DNA of 64,000 bases from Bradyrhizobium sp. (GCF_016213215.1 NZ_JACRAW010000107.1:1-64000); one strand, 5' to 3'; shown: positions 8,436-17,931, counted from the stretch's first letter. The notes: a model not told the origin generated them from the letters alone. Translations and numbers: made by a program.

Positions 8436-9150
8436 GACGATCTCCCAGATAGGCGGTGATCACTTTCGGATCGCGAACGACGTCGGACGGCTTGCCCTCG
8501 GCCAGAACCTTGCCGAGATCGAGCACGATGGCGCGGTCGACCAGCGGCATGACGATCTCCATCACGTGCTCGACCATGAGCACGGTGACGCCGGTCTGGC
8601 GCACCTTGCGCACCAGCTCGACGCCCTTCTGCGCCTCGCTCGGCGTGAGGCCCGTGAGCACCTCGTCGAGCAGCAGCAGCTTCGGCTCGGTGGCGAGCGC
8701 GCGCGCCACTTCGAGGCGGCGCTTCTCCGCGGGCACGAGTTCGCCCGCGAGCACATCGGCGCGCCCGGCCAGACCCGTAAACTCCAGCACCTCATGCGCC
8801 TTGCGGCGCGCCTCGCGCATCACCGTGGTCCGCACCAGCGCGCCGACGATGACGTTGTCGATCACCGACATGGTCTCAAAGCTCTTGACCACCTGGAAGG
8901 TGCGGCCGATGCCGCGGCGGCAGCGCTCCGCCGCCGGCAATCCCGTGACGTCCTCGCCGTCGAACCAGATCGATCCCTGCGTCGGCCGCGCCACGCCGGC
9001 GATCAGGTTGAACAGCGTCGACTTGCCGGCGCCATTGGGGCCGATCAGCCCGACGATCTCACCCCGCTCGACCGAGATCGAAACGTCGCTGTTGGCGACG
9101 AGGCCGCCGAAACGCTGCCAAACACTGCGGGTTTCCAGCAAGGCGGTCAT
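8419..9150 (-). CDS. livG: Branched-chain amino acid-type ABC transporter ATPase (LivG)
   Basis: The protein (243 aa) has Walker A GPNGAGKST (residues 37-45), the LivG-typical GIGRTFQVVKSFETMSVIDNV and Walker B LLLLDE. The ABC signature is not the classical LSGGQ but LVPAEKRRLE (about 139-147). Variant signatures of this sort are seen in LivG homologues and need not mean loss of function. It overlaps livM by 4 nt. It forms the ATPase heterodimer with LivF. Confidence 0.93.
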   Translation of the reverse strand: MTALLETRSVWQRFGGLVANSDVSISVERGEIVGLIGPNGAGKSTLFNLIAGVARPTQGSIWFDGEDVTGLPAAERCRRGIGRTFQVVKSFETMSVIDNVIVGALVRTTVMREARRKAHEVLEFTGLAGRADVLAGELVPAEKRRLEVARALATEPKLLLLDEVLTGLTPSEAQKGVELVRKVRQTGVTVLMVEHVMEIVMPLVDRAIVLDLGKVLAEGKPSDVVRDPKVITAYLGDRHAVGT

Positions 9151-10127
9151 TTCGCGGCCCTCTTGCGGCGCGAGAACAGGCTGACCAGCCCTTGCGGCCG
9201 CGCCAGCGAGATCAGGACGATCAGCGAGCCGTAGACGATGAGGTCGACGCCGCGGCCGGAGCCGCCGATGTAGGACCGCGTCAATTCAGTGAGCGGGATC
9301 AGGATGACCGCGCCGAGGATCGGGCCCCACAGCGTGCCGATGCCTCCCAGCACCGCCGGCAGCGCCATCAGCAGCGAGAACTGGAAGCCCATGACGCTTT
9401 CGGGATCGATGTAGGAGACGAACTGGGCGTAGAAGCTGCCGCCAACCGCGACCAGGAAGGCGGAGACGGCCGCCGCGCCCATCTTGGAGTTGAACACGAC
9501 GACGCCAAGGCTCTCGGCGGCCTCGGGGTTGTCCTTCACCGCGCGCCACCAATAGCCCCATTTCGAATCTTCCAGCCACCAGGTGACGAACCAGGCGATG
9601 CAGGCGAGCACCAGGGCGAAGTAGAAGTAAGGCAGCTTGGAGCGGGTGAACTGGAATTTCAGCCAGCTGTCCCCGCGCACGGGAATGTCGATGCCGAGCG
9701 CAGCTCCAGCCCAGTCCCAGTTGTGGAACAACAGCAGCCCGATCTCGGCGATCACGATGGTGGCGATCACGAAGTAGTGGCCGCGCAGGCGGAAGCAGGG
9801 ATAGCCGAGCGCCATGGCGATCAGCGCCGAGATCACCCCGCCCGCCAGCATGCCGAACCAGGGCAGCACGCCGAACTTCATGAACAGCAGGGCGGTGGTA
9901 TAGGCGCCGAGCCCGAAGTAGAGGGCGTGTCCCAGCGAGATCTGGCCGCAATAGCCGGACAGGATGTTCCAGCTCTGCGACAAAGCCGCATACATCAGGG
10001 TCAGAACCATCATGTTCTGGACGTAGACGTCCTTGACGAACAGCGGAACCAGCGCCGCGAGGACGGCAAGGCAGGCTGCGGTGATCAGTTCGCGGCGCCG
10101 CCGCTGTGCAAACTGCGTGTCCATCAC
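9147..10127 (-). CDS. livM: Branched-chain amino acid-type ABC transporter permease (LivM)
   Basis: This is a 326-aa integral membrane permease with about nine hydrophobic segments. Conserved LivM stretches are LSQSWNILSGYCGQISLGHALYFGLGAY and, near the end, GGIGTLWGPILGAVILIPL. It starts in a 4-nt overlap with the livH stop and ends in a 4-nt overlap with the livG start, so the whole H-M-G-F block is tightly coupled. Confidence 0.92.
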   Translation of the reverse strand: MMDTQFAQRRRRELITAACLAVLAALVPLFVKDVYVQNMMVLTLMYAALSQSWNILSGYCGQISLGHALYFGLGAYTTALLFMKFGVLPWFGMLAGGVISALIAMALGYPCFRLRGHYFVIATIVIAEIGLLLFHNWDWAGAALGIDIPVRGDSWLKFQFTRSKLPYFYFALVLACIAWFVTWWLEDSKWGYWWRAVKDNPEAAESLGVVVFNSKMGAAAVSAFLVAVGGSFYAQFVSYIDPESVMGFQFSLLMALPAVLGGIGTLWGPILGAVILIPLTELTRSYIGGSGRGVDLIVYGSLIVLISLARPQGLVSLFSRRKRAAK

Positions 10128-11005
10128 ATCGACCCGAACAGGCCGCGAGGCCGGATGAAGACGACCAGGAGATAGACCGCGTAGATGCCTACCGATTTCA
10201 GCGACGGCGGCAGCACCAGCGCGGTTACCGCTTCGACAAGGCCGACGATGATGCCGCCGGCAAAGGCGCCGAATACGCTGCCGAAGCCGCCGAGCGCCAC
10301 GGTGACGTAGGCGATCAACGCGAAGGAGGCTCCGACGTCTGGATAGACGTAGAAGAAAATGGCCATGATGGCGCCGGAAAGGCCCACCAGCGCCGCGCCA
10401 AGCCCCCAGCCGACCGCGAACACCCGGTTCTTGTCGATCCCGACGAGGGCCACGGCGCCGGCGTCCTCGCGCGTCGCCTCCAGCGCGCGGCCGAAATCGG
10501 TGCGGTTGATGAAGAAGTACAGCGCGACAAAGGCCGCGATCGAGACCAGCGCGCCGACGAGCTGCGGCTCGGGCAGGAAGATGCCGCCGACCGAGACGGT
10601 CTTGCCGCCGAGCCAGGAGTTGGTGACACTGCGGTAATCAGGCGTGAAGAAGAACTGCGCCAGTCCCCGCATCACGATGGCAAGGCCGAAGGTCGAGAAG
10701 ATCTGCACCATCCCGGCGTTGGCCTTGGCGCGGACCGCAAAGCGCACGATCAACAGGTACACCACCGCCCCGAACACGAACAGGGCGGCGGCGACCAGCG
10801 GCGCCGACAGCAGGGGGTCGATGGCGAAGAACGCGAACAGGAAGAAGGTCGCGTACATAGAAATCATCAGGAATTCGCCGTGGGCGAAGTTCACGACGTC
10901 CATCAGGCCGAAGATCAGCGCCAGCCCGACGGCAATCAGTCCGTAGAGCAGCCCCATCAAAAGGCCGCTCGCCAGACTCTGGATGATGGTCTCTGCGGTC
11001 AACAC
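10124..11005 (-). CDS. livH: Branched-chain amino acid-type ABC transporter permease (LivH)
   Basis: A 293-aa permease with the LivH pattern: GLLYGLIAVGLALIFGLMDVVNFAHGEF near the N-terminus and ALGGFGSVFGAFAGGIIVGL near the C-terminus, with about eight membrane segments. It pairs with LivM. A palindromic repeat separates it from the upstream binding-protein gene, so its expression may be attenuated relative to livK or modulated by that hairpin. Confidence 0.92.
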   Translation of the reverse strand: MLTAETIIQSLASGLLMGLLYGLIAVGLALIFGLMDVVNFAHGEFLMISMYATFFLFAFFAIDPLLSAPLVAAALFVFGAVVYLLIVRFAVRAKANAGMVQIFSTFGLAIVMRGLAQFFFTPDYRSVTNSWLGGKTVSVGGIFLPEPQLVGALVSIAAFVALYFFINRTDFGRALEATREDAGAVALVGIDKNRVFAVGWGLGAALVGLSGAIMAIFFYVYPDVGASFALIAYVTVALGGFGSVFGAFAGGIIVGLVEAVTALVLPPSLKSVGIYAVYLLVVFIRPRGLFGSM

Positions 11006-11024
11006 CCTAGCTCCCCTCTTGAGC

Positions 11025-11113
11025 CGTCATTGCGAGCGAAGCGAAGCAATCCAGAGATGCGTCCGTAGAAAAAAGTCTGGATTGCTTCGTCGCTTCGCTC
11101 CTCGCAATGACGA
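11025..11113. repeat. Palindromic repeat (GCGAGCGAAGCGAAGCAATCC type) inside the liv operon
   Basis: A near-perfect inverted repeat of about 36-bp arms, beginning GTCATTGCGAGCGAAGCGAA and ending TCGCTCCTCGCAATGACG, with AATCCAG/CTGGATT at the inner ends. It lies between livK and livH in the same transcription unit, so it would form a long mRNA hairpin downstream of livK. Confidence 0.8.
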
Positions 11114-11152
11114 AGCGGCCATCGCTGGCCGCCCTCGCCTCGTCTCTGCCGC

Positions 11153-12403
11153 TTACTTCATCGGCCAGATCGCCTGAGCGACGGCCGCCTGCGGCGGGTA
11201 GATGGTGACGAACTTGCCGCCGACATATTGCAGCAGCACCGGATCGGCGTCGTTGTTCTGGCCCATCTCGTCGAACTTGACGCGCTTCCACGGCATGATG
11301 GTGACCTCGCCCGGCATGTCGGTCGCGACCAGCGCCTGCCGGATCTTGTCGCCGTCTGTCGACTTGGCGCGGTTGATGGCGTCCGCCATCACGATCAGGC
11401 CCATGAACTGGCGCGAGGAATAGTCGTTGAGGTCCTTGCCCGACTTTGCCTTGTACATGTCGTTGATCTTGCCGACCATGGGCCGCTTGGCGGCAAGGTC
11501 GAGCGAGAAGCTGCCGCGCGAGATCACGCCCTCTAACTTGTCGCCCACGGCGTCGTAGAGCGCCTTCTCCGAGAAGCCGGCGTCCTGGGCGACGATCGCG
11601 TTCGGCTTGTAGCCGAGCTCGGCCATGGTCTTGACCAGGAGGATGCCGTCGGTGGTGTAGCTCGAGGGCATCAAGACGTTGGCATTGGCGGCCTTGAGCT
11701 GCTGCACCTCGGCGGACAGCGACGGCGAGTTGGCGCGATACTTGATATCGGTAAGGATCTTGTAGCCGCGCTCGGCAGCGAGCTTGGACTGCGCATTGCC
11801 GGAATCGGTGCCGAAGATGGTGTCCTCGTGGAACAGCGACAGCGTCTCGATCTTGGTGCCCTTCTTCTTCATGTCGTCGAAGAAGTCGAACATCGCCTTG
11901 GAGAACATCTCGTCATGGGGCGAGGCGCGGAAATAGAACTTGAGCCCTCGACGATGCAGGCTCGGCGAGGAGTTGTCGGCGGACAGGAACGGGATCTGAT
12001 AGCGCTCGCAGATCTGGCTGACGGTGACGGCGACCGCGCTCTGGTAGGTGCCGACGATGGCGCAGACCTTCTCCTGCGTGATCAGGCGCTCGGCTTCGGC
12101 GCGGCCCTTCTGCGGATCGGCCTGGTGATCGGCAAACACGAGGCGGACCTTGGCGCCGCCGAGCCCCGGCAGGCCCTCGCCCCGCGCCAGCGGCAGGTCG
12201 AAATCGTGTTTCTTGTTGATGATCTCGGCCGCGGTCTCGAACGCCTTCTGCGCGTCGACGCCGATCTGGGCGCTGGCGCCGGAAAGCGGATAGATGACGC
12301 CGATCACGACCTCGCTGGTTTGCGCGCGAGCTGCGATCGGCAGCAAGGCGGCGGTCGCGGTGGCTCCCAACAATACTTCGCGGCGAGAGATAGTCATTGC
12401 CAA
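11153..12403 (-). CDS. ABC transporter substrate-binding protein (LivK type)
   Basis: This is a 416-aa periplasmic binding protein. The N-terminus has a Tat-like signal (SRREVLLGATATAALLPIAARAQ) with likely cleavage after ARA, then the mature start VVIGVIYPLSGASAQIG that is typical of leucine-binding-type receptors. Further family segments are VCAIVGTYQSAVAVTVSQ and IPFLSADNSSPSL. It delivers the solute to LivHMGF. The ligand is unknown; the genes around it (DUF1445, carbamoylase-like hydrolase) suggest something other than plain leucine. Confidence 0.9.
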   Translation of the reverse strand: MAMTISRREVLLGATATAALLPIAARAQTSEVVIGVIYPLSGASAQIGVDAQKAFETAAEIINKKHDFDLPLARGEGLPGLGGAKVRLVFADHQADPQKGRAEAERLITQEKVCAIVGTYQSAVAVTVSQICERYQIPFLSADNSSPSLHRRGLKFYFRASPHDEMFSKAMFDFFDDMKKKGTKIETLSLFHEDTIFGTDSGNAQSKLAAERGYKILTDIKYRANSPSLSAEVQQLKAANANVLMPSSYTTDGILLVKTMAELGYKPNAIVAQDAGFSEKALYDAVGDKLEGVISRGSFSLDLAAKRPMVGKINDMYKAKSGKDLNDYSSRQFMGLIVMADAINRAKSTDGDKIRQALVATDMPGEVTIMPWKRVKFDEMGQNNDADPVLLQYVGGKFVTIYPPQAAVAQAIWPMK

Positions 12404-12479
12404 GTCCTCTGCTGATTGAACCTATCGATGAAACGGTCGGTGCCCGCGGTAAGCCCGAAGAAATGGCAGGCGCTGCGCA

Positions 12480-13295
12480 TCAGAGCACGGCCAGTTGCTT
12501 GTTCTTCAGGTCGGTCACCAGCATCAAGCCGGGCGCGTGGGTGATCGCGAACGGTATCTTCGCGGCTGCGATCACCGCCTGCGGTGTGACGCCGCAGGCC
12601 CAGAACACCGGGATTTCGTCGGCTTCGATCGGCACCGGATCGCCGTAATCGGGCCTGGCGATGTCCTCGATGCCGATCAGGTGCGGCAATGCGAGATGAA
12701 CCGGCGCGCCATGCACGGCCGGAAAGCGCGAGGTGATCTGCACCGCGCGGATCGCATCCTTCGGCGTGAACGGCCGCATCGAAACCACCATGGGCCCTGC
12801 GAACGGGCCCGACGGACTGCACGCAATGTTCGTTCGGTACATCGGCACGCGCACCTTGCGCTCAATGTGACGGATCGGCAATCCCTCCTCCAGCAAGGCT
12901 TCCTCGAAGGAGAAGGAGCAGCCGAGCACGAAGGCGACGAGATCGTCGCGCCAATGCTTGATAACGTCGGTCGGCTCTTCCACCACCTCGCCGTCGACCC
13001 AGACGCGGTAGCGCGGCACGTCGGTGCGGATGTCGAGATCGGCGCCCAGCGCCGGGATATGGGGATTGCCGACGTCGGACATGCCGATGATCGGGCACGG
13101 TTTCGGGTTGAGCTGGCAGAAGCGGTGAAAGGCGCCGGCGAATTTCTCCGGCAGGATGGCGAGATTTCCCTGAACGTAACCGCTGGCGACGCCGGCCGTG
13201 GTCGTCGCCATGCCGGCCCGGCACGCGAGGCGCGCCTGAAGGCTCGGGAGGGCCCTGTCGGTTTGGTCGTGCTGCGCTGCCACCAAAACAGTCAT
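12480..13295 (-). CDS. DUF1445 / YcsI-type putative hydro-lyase (D-glutamate cyclase-like)
   Basis: A 271-aa protein of the DUF1445 (UPF0317, YcsI) family. Recognisable stretches are [23 protein letters not shown], the central [23 protein letters not shown], and [26 protein letters not shown] near the C-terminus. Length is normal. The family is related to mammalian D-glutamate cyclase, which forms 5-oxo-D-proline, but bacterial members are mostly uncharacterised. It is the first gene of the leftward operon (76 bp upstream of livK) and is divergent from the LysR gene, so it probably handles the transported compound. Confidence 0.85.
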   Translation of the reverse strand: MTVLVAAQHDQTDRALPSLQARLACRAGMATTTAGVASGYVQGNLAILPEKFAGAFHRFCQLNPKPCPIIGMSDVGNPHIPALGADLDIRTDVPRYRVWVDGEVVEEPTDVIKHWRDDLVAFVLGCSFSFEEALLEEGLPIRHIERKVRVPMYRTNIACSPSGPFAGPMVVSMRPFTPKDAIRAVQITSRFPAVHGAPVHLALPHLIGIEDIARPDYGDPVPIEADEIPVFWACGVTPQAVIAAAKIPFAITHAPGLMLVTDLKNKQLAVL

Positions 13296-13414
13296 TTGAT
13301 CGACCTGCCCATTAACTCAACAACTACATCCAAGCTCAAGCGTGCTATAAAGTCTAATCGTCCTTTCTAATGGCGATCGATAATTCTGACTTATCAGGCG
13401 GAAATCGCTTTTCA

Positions 13415-14332
13415 ATGTTGGACTTCAGGTCAATCGAAACCTTCCTCTGGGTGGTGAAGCTGGGCAGCTTCCGCGGCGCCGCCCATCGTCTCAATACCAC
13501 CCAGCCCGCCATCTCCCAGCGCATCGCCCAGCTCGAGCGCGAGCTCGGGGTCAAGCTGCTCAACCGCGATCACCGCGTTGCGTCGCCGACGCCGAGCGGC
13601 CGGCAGATGATGGTCTATGCGGAGAAGCTGATGGGTCTGCGCGCGGCGATGATGGCCGAGATCGGCGATCGCTCCGCGATGCGCGGCGTGCTGCGCCTGG
13701 GCGTCGCCGAAACCATCGTGCACACCTGGCTGCCGCGGCTCGTCAAGAGCGTCAACGAGGTCTATCCCAACCTGTCGCTCGAGATCGAGGTCGACATCAC
13801 GCCGAACCTGACCTCGCGCCTGCTCGCGCAGGAAATCGAGCTCGCCTTCGTGGTCGGGCCGCTGTCGGCCTCGGGCGTGCACAACCGCGTGCTGCGCGAT
13901 TATGCCATCAGCTTTCTCGCCAGTCCCGCGCTCGGCCTCGGCGAGGGCCGCCTCACCCGCCAGGATCTGGCGCGATTTCCGATCATCACCTTCCCGCGCA
14001 AGACCAAGCCTTATGACGCGGTGCGCGCCTTGTTCGACCGGCCGGACCTGCCGCCGATCCGGCTCCATGCCAGCGCCTCGCTGGCGACCGTCATCCACAT
14101 GGCGATCGAGGGCCTGGGAGTTGCGGTGATCCCCTCGGTGATCGTGGAGAACGAGCTCGCCGACGGGCGCCTGCAGCTTCTCGACACCGACCTGAAGCTG
14201 GCACCGCTGACGTTCACCGCAAGCTGGCTCGCCTCCCCCGACATGGTCGCGGTCGAGTGCGTGGCCGAGCTCGCGCGGCATATCGCGCAGGAAAGCATCC
14301 CGGTTGACGGGGCGCCGTCGCCGCGCCATTGA
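13415..14332 (+). CDS. LysR-family transcriptional regulator
   Basis: The product (305 aa from this start) has an N-terminal winged helix-turn-helix (SFRGAAHRLNTTQPAISQRIAQLERELGVKLL) and a C-terminal periplasmic-binding-protein-like effector domain. The ATG at 13415 is preferred because LysR proteins start a few residues before the first helix (MLDFRSIETFL) and an AGGCGGA lies upstream. An in-frame ATG at 13370 would add 15 residues but has no ribosome site. It is divergent from the DUF1445-liv operon and just upstream of the hydrolase gene, so it very likely controls one or both. The co-inducer would be the transported solute. Confidence 0.92.
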   Translation: MLDFRSIETFLWVVKLGSFRGAAHRLNTTQPAISQRIAQLERELGVKLLNRDHRVASPTPSGRQMMVYAEKLMGLRAAMMAEIGDRSAMRGVLRLGVAETIVHTWLPRLVKSVNEVYPNLSLEIEVDITPNLTSRLLAQEIELAFVVGPLSASGVHNRVLRDYAISFLASPALGLGEGRLTRQDLARFPIITFPRKTKPYDAVRALFDRPDLPPIRLHASASLATVIHMAIEGLGVAVIPSVIVENELADGRLQLLDTDLKLAPLTFTASWLASPDMVAVECVAELARHIAQESIPVDGAPSPRH

Positions 14333-14356
14333 ACGCGCTGCCAGACAATTGACCCC

Positions 14357-14441
14357 CGTCATTCCGGGGCGATGCGTCAGCATCGAACCCGGAATCTCGA
14401 GATTACGGGCCTGGTGCTTACGCACCATCCCGGAATGACGG
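14357..14441. repeat. Palindromic intergenic repeat, CATTCCGGGGC...CCCGGAATGACG type
   Basis: The outer arms CGTCATTCCGGGGCGATGCG and GCACCATCCCGGAATGACG enclose inner arms CCCGGAATCTCGAGATTACGGG. It lies between the LysR gene and the hydrolase, so it could separate their transcripts. Confidence 0.75.
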
Positions 14442-14460
14442 AAGAAGATGGAATAACCGC

Positions 14461-15711
14461 ATGAGCCGCCCCGCATCCAACCTGCAGATCGATTCAGCCC
14501 GCCTCTGGGGCACCATCCACGAGACCGCGAAATTCGGCGCTACGCCCAAGGGCGGCGTGCGACGCCTGACGCTGAGCCAGGAAGATAAAGAGGTGCGCGA
14601 CTGGTTCCGCAAGGCGTGCGAAGAAGCGGGCCTCGAGGTGCATGTCGACGCGCTCGGCTCGATCTTCGGCCTGCGCAGGGGGCGCGACATGGGAAGGCCC
14701 GCGGTGGGCTTCGGCTCCCATCTCGACACCCAGCCGACCGGCGGCAAGTTCGACGGCATCCTCGGCACGCTCGGCGCGCTGGAGGTGATGCGCACGCTCA
14801 ACAACGCGGGCATCGAGACCGAAGCTCCGCTGTGCATCGTCAACTGGACCAACGAAGAGGGGTCGCGCTTCGCGCCGGCGATGATGGCCTCGGCCGCCTA
14901 TGTCGGCGACTTCACCACCGACGACATCCTCTCGCGCAGGGACGCCGAGGGCGTCACGGTCAAACAGGCGCTGGATGGCATCGGTTATCGTGGCGACAAG
15001 CCGGTCGGCTTCCAGAAGCTCGGCTGCTTTGTCGAACTGCACATCGAGCAGGGCCCGATCCTGGAGGCCGAGGACAAGACCATCGGCGTCGTCGACTCCG
15101 GTCAGGGCGTGTTGTGGTACGACGGCAAGATCACCGGCTTTGAAAGCCATGCCGGCTCGACGCCGATGGGCCTGCGCCGCGATGCACTGGCGACGCTGTC
15201 GGAGATCGTGCTGGCGATGGAGAGCATCGCCTCGAAACGCGCGCCCAACGCGGTCGGCACCGTCGGCGAAGCGGTGATCGCGAAGCCCTCGCGCAACGTC
15301 ATTCCCGGCGAAGTCGCCTTCACCATCGACACCCGCAGCGCCGACGGCGCCATCATGGACGCGCTGGATCGCGACCTCCGCGCCGCGGTGGCCGAGATCG
15401 CGGCCCGCCGCAAGGTCGAGGTCAAGCTCGACCTCGTCTGGCGCAAGCCGCCGACGCATTTCGATCCCAGGCTGATCGCCGCGGTCGAGAACGCGGCCGA
15501 GAGCCTCGGCTATTCGCACCGCCGCATCACTTCCGGCGCCGGCCATGACGCCTGCAACCTCAACACCGTCATCCCGGCGGCGATGGTCTTCGTGCCCTGC
15601 AAGGACGGCATCAGCCACAACGAGCTGGAAGATGCCACGCAGGCGGACTGCGCCGCGGGCACCAACGTCCTGCTGCATACCGTGCTGGCACTCGCCGGCG
15701 TCGCGTCCTGA
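14461..15711 (+). CDS. M20-family Zn-dependent hydrolase (N-carbamoyl-L-amino-acid hydrolase / allantoate amidohydrolase type)
   Basis: This enzyme (416 aa) belongs to the hydantoinase/carbamoylase subgroup of M20. Metal ligands are visible in GSHLDTQ (His87, Asp89), GGKFDGILG (Asp98), WTNEEGSRF (Glu132/Glu133), ELHIEQGPILE (His about 196) and SGAGHDACN near the C-terminus. A dimerisation insert separates the two halves of the catalytic domain, as usual. These enzymes remove the carbamoyl or ureido group from N-carbamoyl amino acids, ureidoglycolate or allantoate. It is followed 5 bp later by a hydroxyacid dehydrogenase, so the two form an operon. The substrate is not deducible. Confidence 0.88.
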   Translation: MSRPASNLQIDSARLWGTIHETAKFGATPKGGVRRLTLSQEDKEVRDWFRKACEEAGLEVHVDALGSIFGLRRGRDMGRPAVGFGSHLDTQPTGGKFDGILGTLGALEVMRTLNNAGIETEAPLCIVNWTNEEGSRFAPAMMASAAYVGDFTTDDILSRRDAEGVTVKQALDGIGYRGDKPVGFQKLGCFVELHIEQGPILEAEDKTIGVVDSGQGVLWYDGKITGFESHAGSTPMGLRRDALATLSEIVLAMESIASKRAPNAVGTVGEAVIAKPSRNVIPGEVAFTIDTRSADGAIMDALDRDLRAAVAEIAARRKVEVKLDLVWRKPPTHFDPRLIAAVENAAESLGYSHRRITSGAGHDACNLNTVIPAAMVFVPCKDGISHNELEDATQADCAAGTNVLLHTVLALAGVAS

Positions 15712-15728
15712 ACCGATTGGAGGTCGCC

Positions 15729-16640
15729 GTGCGCGGAGTTTTCGTCGACGCCAACGAATCGCTCGCGGTGATCTTCGAGCGGCTGGAACGAAAAGGCGAT
15801 CCCAAGGTGCGGATCAACCGCGATCCCGACATCACGCCGGCGGATTGGCCCGCCATCCTGGACGGCGCCGAAATCGCGATCGTCGACCACACCGCGCTGC
15901 CGACCGACATCGCCCGCCAATGCACCGGCCTCAAGCACGTGGTGTTCCTGGGCACCGGCGCGCGCAGCTACATGAATCCGGAGGAACTCGCCGAGCTCGG
16001 CATCGCCGTGCACCTGATCAAGGGCTATGGCGACACCGCGGTGGCGGAAGCCGCGATCGCGTTGATGTGGGCTTCAGCCCGCGTGATCGCGCAGATGGAC
16101 CGCGAAATGCGCGCCGGCAACTGGCTGCGCGAGGACGGCATGCAGCTCACCGGAAAGACGCTCGGGCTCATCGGCTTCGGCGGCATCGCCGCGGAAGTCG
16201 CCCGCATCGCGCTCGGCAGCGGCATGCGCGTGATTGCGTGGAACCGGTCACCGAGACAATATTCGGGAGTCGAGTTCCACGAGCTCGACGCGCTGCTCGC
16301 CTCGAGCCATGTGGTGTCGCTGCATCTGCTCTTGAATGACGAGACGCGCGGGTTCCTGTCGCGCCACCGCATCGCCGCGATGAAGCCCGGTTCCATCCTC
16401 ATCAACACCGCGCGCGCCGCGCTGGTCGATGAATCCGCGATGATCGATGCGCTTAAGTCCGGCCACATTCGCCATGCCGGGCTCGACGTCTTCATGACGG
16501 AACCCCTGCCCGTCGACCATCCGCTGACCAGATTGCCGAACGTCACCCTTTCAGCGCATTCGGCCTTCCGCACGCCGGAAGCGAGCGAAAACCTGATCCA
16601 GGCTGCGTGGGAACATTGCCGCAGGATCGCGAGGAACTAG
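15729..16640 (+). CDS. D-isomer-specific 2-hydroxyacid dehydrogenase
   Basis: Start GTG at 15729 is chosen because GGAGG (15719-15723) sits five bases upstream; a TTG at 15717 would overlap that site. The 303-aa protein has the NAD-binding motif LGLIGFGGIAAEVA (about 145-158) and the catalytic trio Arg229 (NTARAALVDE), Glu258 (FMTEPLP) and His277 (SAHSAFRTPEA). The third Gly of the GxGxxG motif is Ala, which is tolerated in relatives. It would reduce a 2-oxo acid or oxidise a D-2-hydroxy acid (phosphoglycerate or glyoxylate reductase-like). Tight spacing after the carbamoylase suggests it acts on the same pathway's product. Confidence 0.9.
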   Translation: MRGVFVDANESLAVIFERLERKGDPKVRINRDPDITPADWPAILDGAEIAIVDHTALPTDIARQCTGLKHVVFLGTGARSYMNPEELAELGIAVHLIKGYGDTAVAEAAIALMWASARVIAQMDREMRAGNWLREDGMQLTGKTLGLIGFGGIAAEVARIALGSGMRVIAWNRSPRQYSGVEFHELDALLASSHVVSLHLLLNDETRGFLSRHRIAAMKPGSILINTARAALVDESAMIDALKSGHIRHAGLDVFMTEPLPVDHPLTRLPNVTLSAHSAFRTPEASENLIQAAWEHCRRIARN

Positions 16641-16825
16641 CCCATCGCTCCCTCGATCGGCCGGTGCAGGTTCGTCATCAACGGGAACCTGAAGGTAAAC
16701 AAAATACTGTAGTCCCAATTGCGAAAGCTTGTCAAAAACATAGTGAGATTGATTGGTCGTACTAATTAGGTAGCATTTCCATTGCTGGGGGGTCGTTCCA
16801 TTCCGCGTTAGAAGGATTTGACCCA

Positions 16826-17269
16826 ATGACTAGCATCGTCGGAAAGCTCCGTCGCACGGGGCCGGTAGATCTGGATAGGCTTGAACAAGACGTCGCGACC
16901 ACTGTTCCGTTGCCGACGATGCGGGCACCATCGGTACAGTCGGAGCCGATGCCCGACTACGTCGAGCATCAGGACGGCGTTCCGCGTGTCGGCGCGCTCA
17001 GTGCGGAGGCCGTAGTGCGCGACTTTGAAGCCGCCGCCAAGGAAATCGAAGCGATGGGAGCCGAGTTGATCGAGGCGGCGAAGAAGTGCGAGGCGATGAC
17101 CGCCGAAGTGCACACTGCAATTGGTTTCATGCGCGATACGGCGGCCTCCTACCGGGAGGAAGCCAAGAAGATTTTCAAGCGCATTGAGGATTGTGCGATG
17201 TTTACCGAGGACGTTCGCAAGACCTGCGAAAGCGTCAAAATCAGGATGACCGAAGCCAAGAACCCATGA
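16826..17269 (+). CDS. Hypothetical coiled-coil protein
   Basis: A 147-aa protein of unknown function. The N-terminal 55 residues look disordered (Pro-, Val- and Thr-rich). Residues of about 60-140 are strongly helical and Ala/Glu/Lys-rich with heptad-like spacing, and include three Cys. There is no signal peptide or membrane segment. The preceding 185 bp are AT-rich for this genome and probably hold its promoter. A GC stem (CCCCAG...CTGGGG, about 17290-17311) lies shortly after the stop but has no T-run. I do not recognise a named family. Confidence 0.6.
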   Translation: MTSIVGKLRRTGPVDLDRLEQDVATTVPLPTMRAPSVQSEPMPDYVEHQDGVPRVGALSAEAVVRDFEAAAKEIEAMGAELIEAAKKCEAMTAEVHTAIGFMRDTAASYREEAKKIFKRIEDCAMFTEDVRKTCESVKIRMTEAKNP

Positions 17270-17428
17270 AGGCATGCCGCAGGGAACGTCCCCAGTTCCG
17301 CGGGGCTGGGGCGTTGCCTCGGCAGCACCCATGCTTTCCGGTCACTATTCGTCCGGCCATCCTGTAATGGCGGACTGCACATCCATCCTTCCAATTCCGT
17401 CGGAGTTGGCACCGAAAGGCGACAAGCG

Positions 17429-17686
17429 ATGGCGCCTCTGGAATTTCACCGCGCCGTGGAGGAACTCGACGTATGGAGCGCAAGCAGTCACGGCTTTTCG
17501 TTCGTGATCAGCTATGCGAGCACAACCGGTCCCGGATTTCACGGTCAACCCGGCTATTTGGCGTCATGGCGTCCGCTCCGTCTGGGCAGTCTTGCGATCA
17601 AGATCACCGGCTCGCCGTTCGAGACTTTCGCGAGCGCCGAGAAAGCCTGCAACGCGATACTCGAGGATCTGAAAGAGCTTCATTGA
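17429..17686 (+). CDS. Hypothetical small protein
   Basis: An 85-aa protein of unknown function. The sequence looks like a compact beta-then-helix domain: aromatic-rich strands (WSASSHGFSFVISY, GYLASWRPLRLGSLAIKI) followed by a helical end (FASAEKACNAILEDLKEL). The start has an AAGGCGAC box about 6 nt upstream. Composition is protein-like and ends in a clean helix, which favours a real gene, but there is no recognised domain or informative neighbour. Confidence 0.5.
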   Translation: MAPLEFHRAVEELDVWSASSHGFSFVISYASTTGPGFHGQPGYLASWRPLRLGSLAIKITGSPFETFASAEKACNAILEDLKELH

Positions 17687-17931
17687 ACCGGCACGCGCCA
17701 AGCGGCGTCGCGCTTCCAGCGTACTTGGCCGTATGGGTTGTCACGAGACATCTGTTCTGCCGCAGGTGGGTGTGACCAGCAGGGGAACGCTGTTGCCAAC
17801 CTTGGGGCTGGGTACCCTCTTCCCGACCGGGTGATGGCAAACAGATCGTTTACGCGCCTTCCGGAATGCGGCCCCAGTTTCGAAAATGCGCTTTATCTAT
17901 TGCTTAGATTTCGGGGCTAGTAGTTGCGCTC

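Noticed and set aside
17738..17920. 60-aa frame before the PilZ gene
   Set aside because: No convincing start or composition. The 245-bp spacer otherwise shows nothing recognisable.
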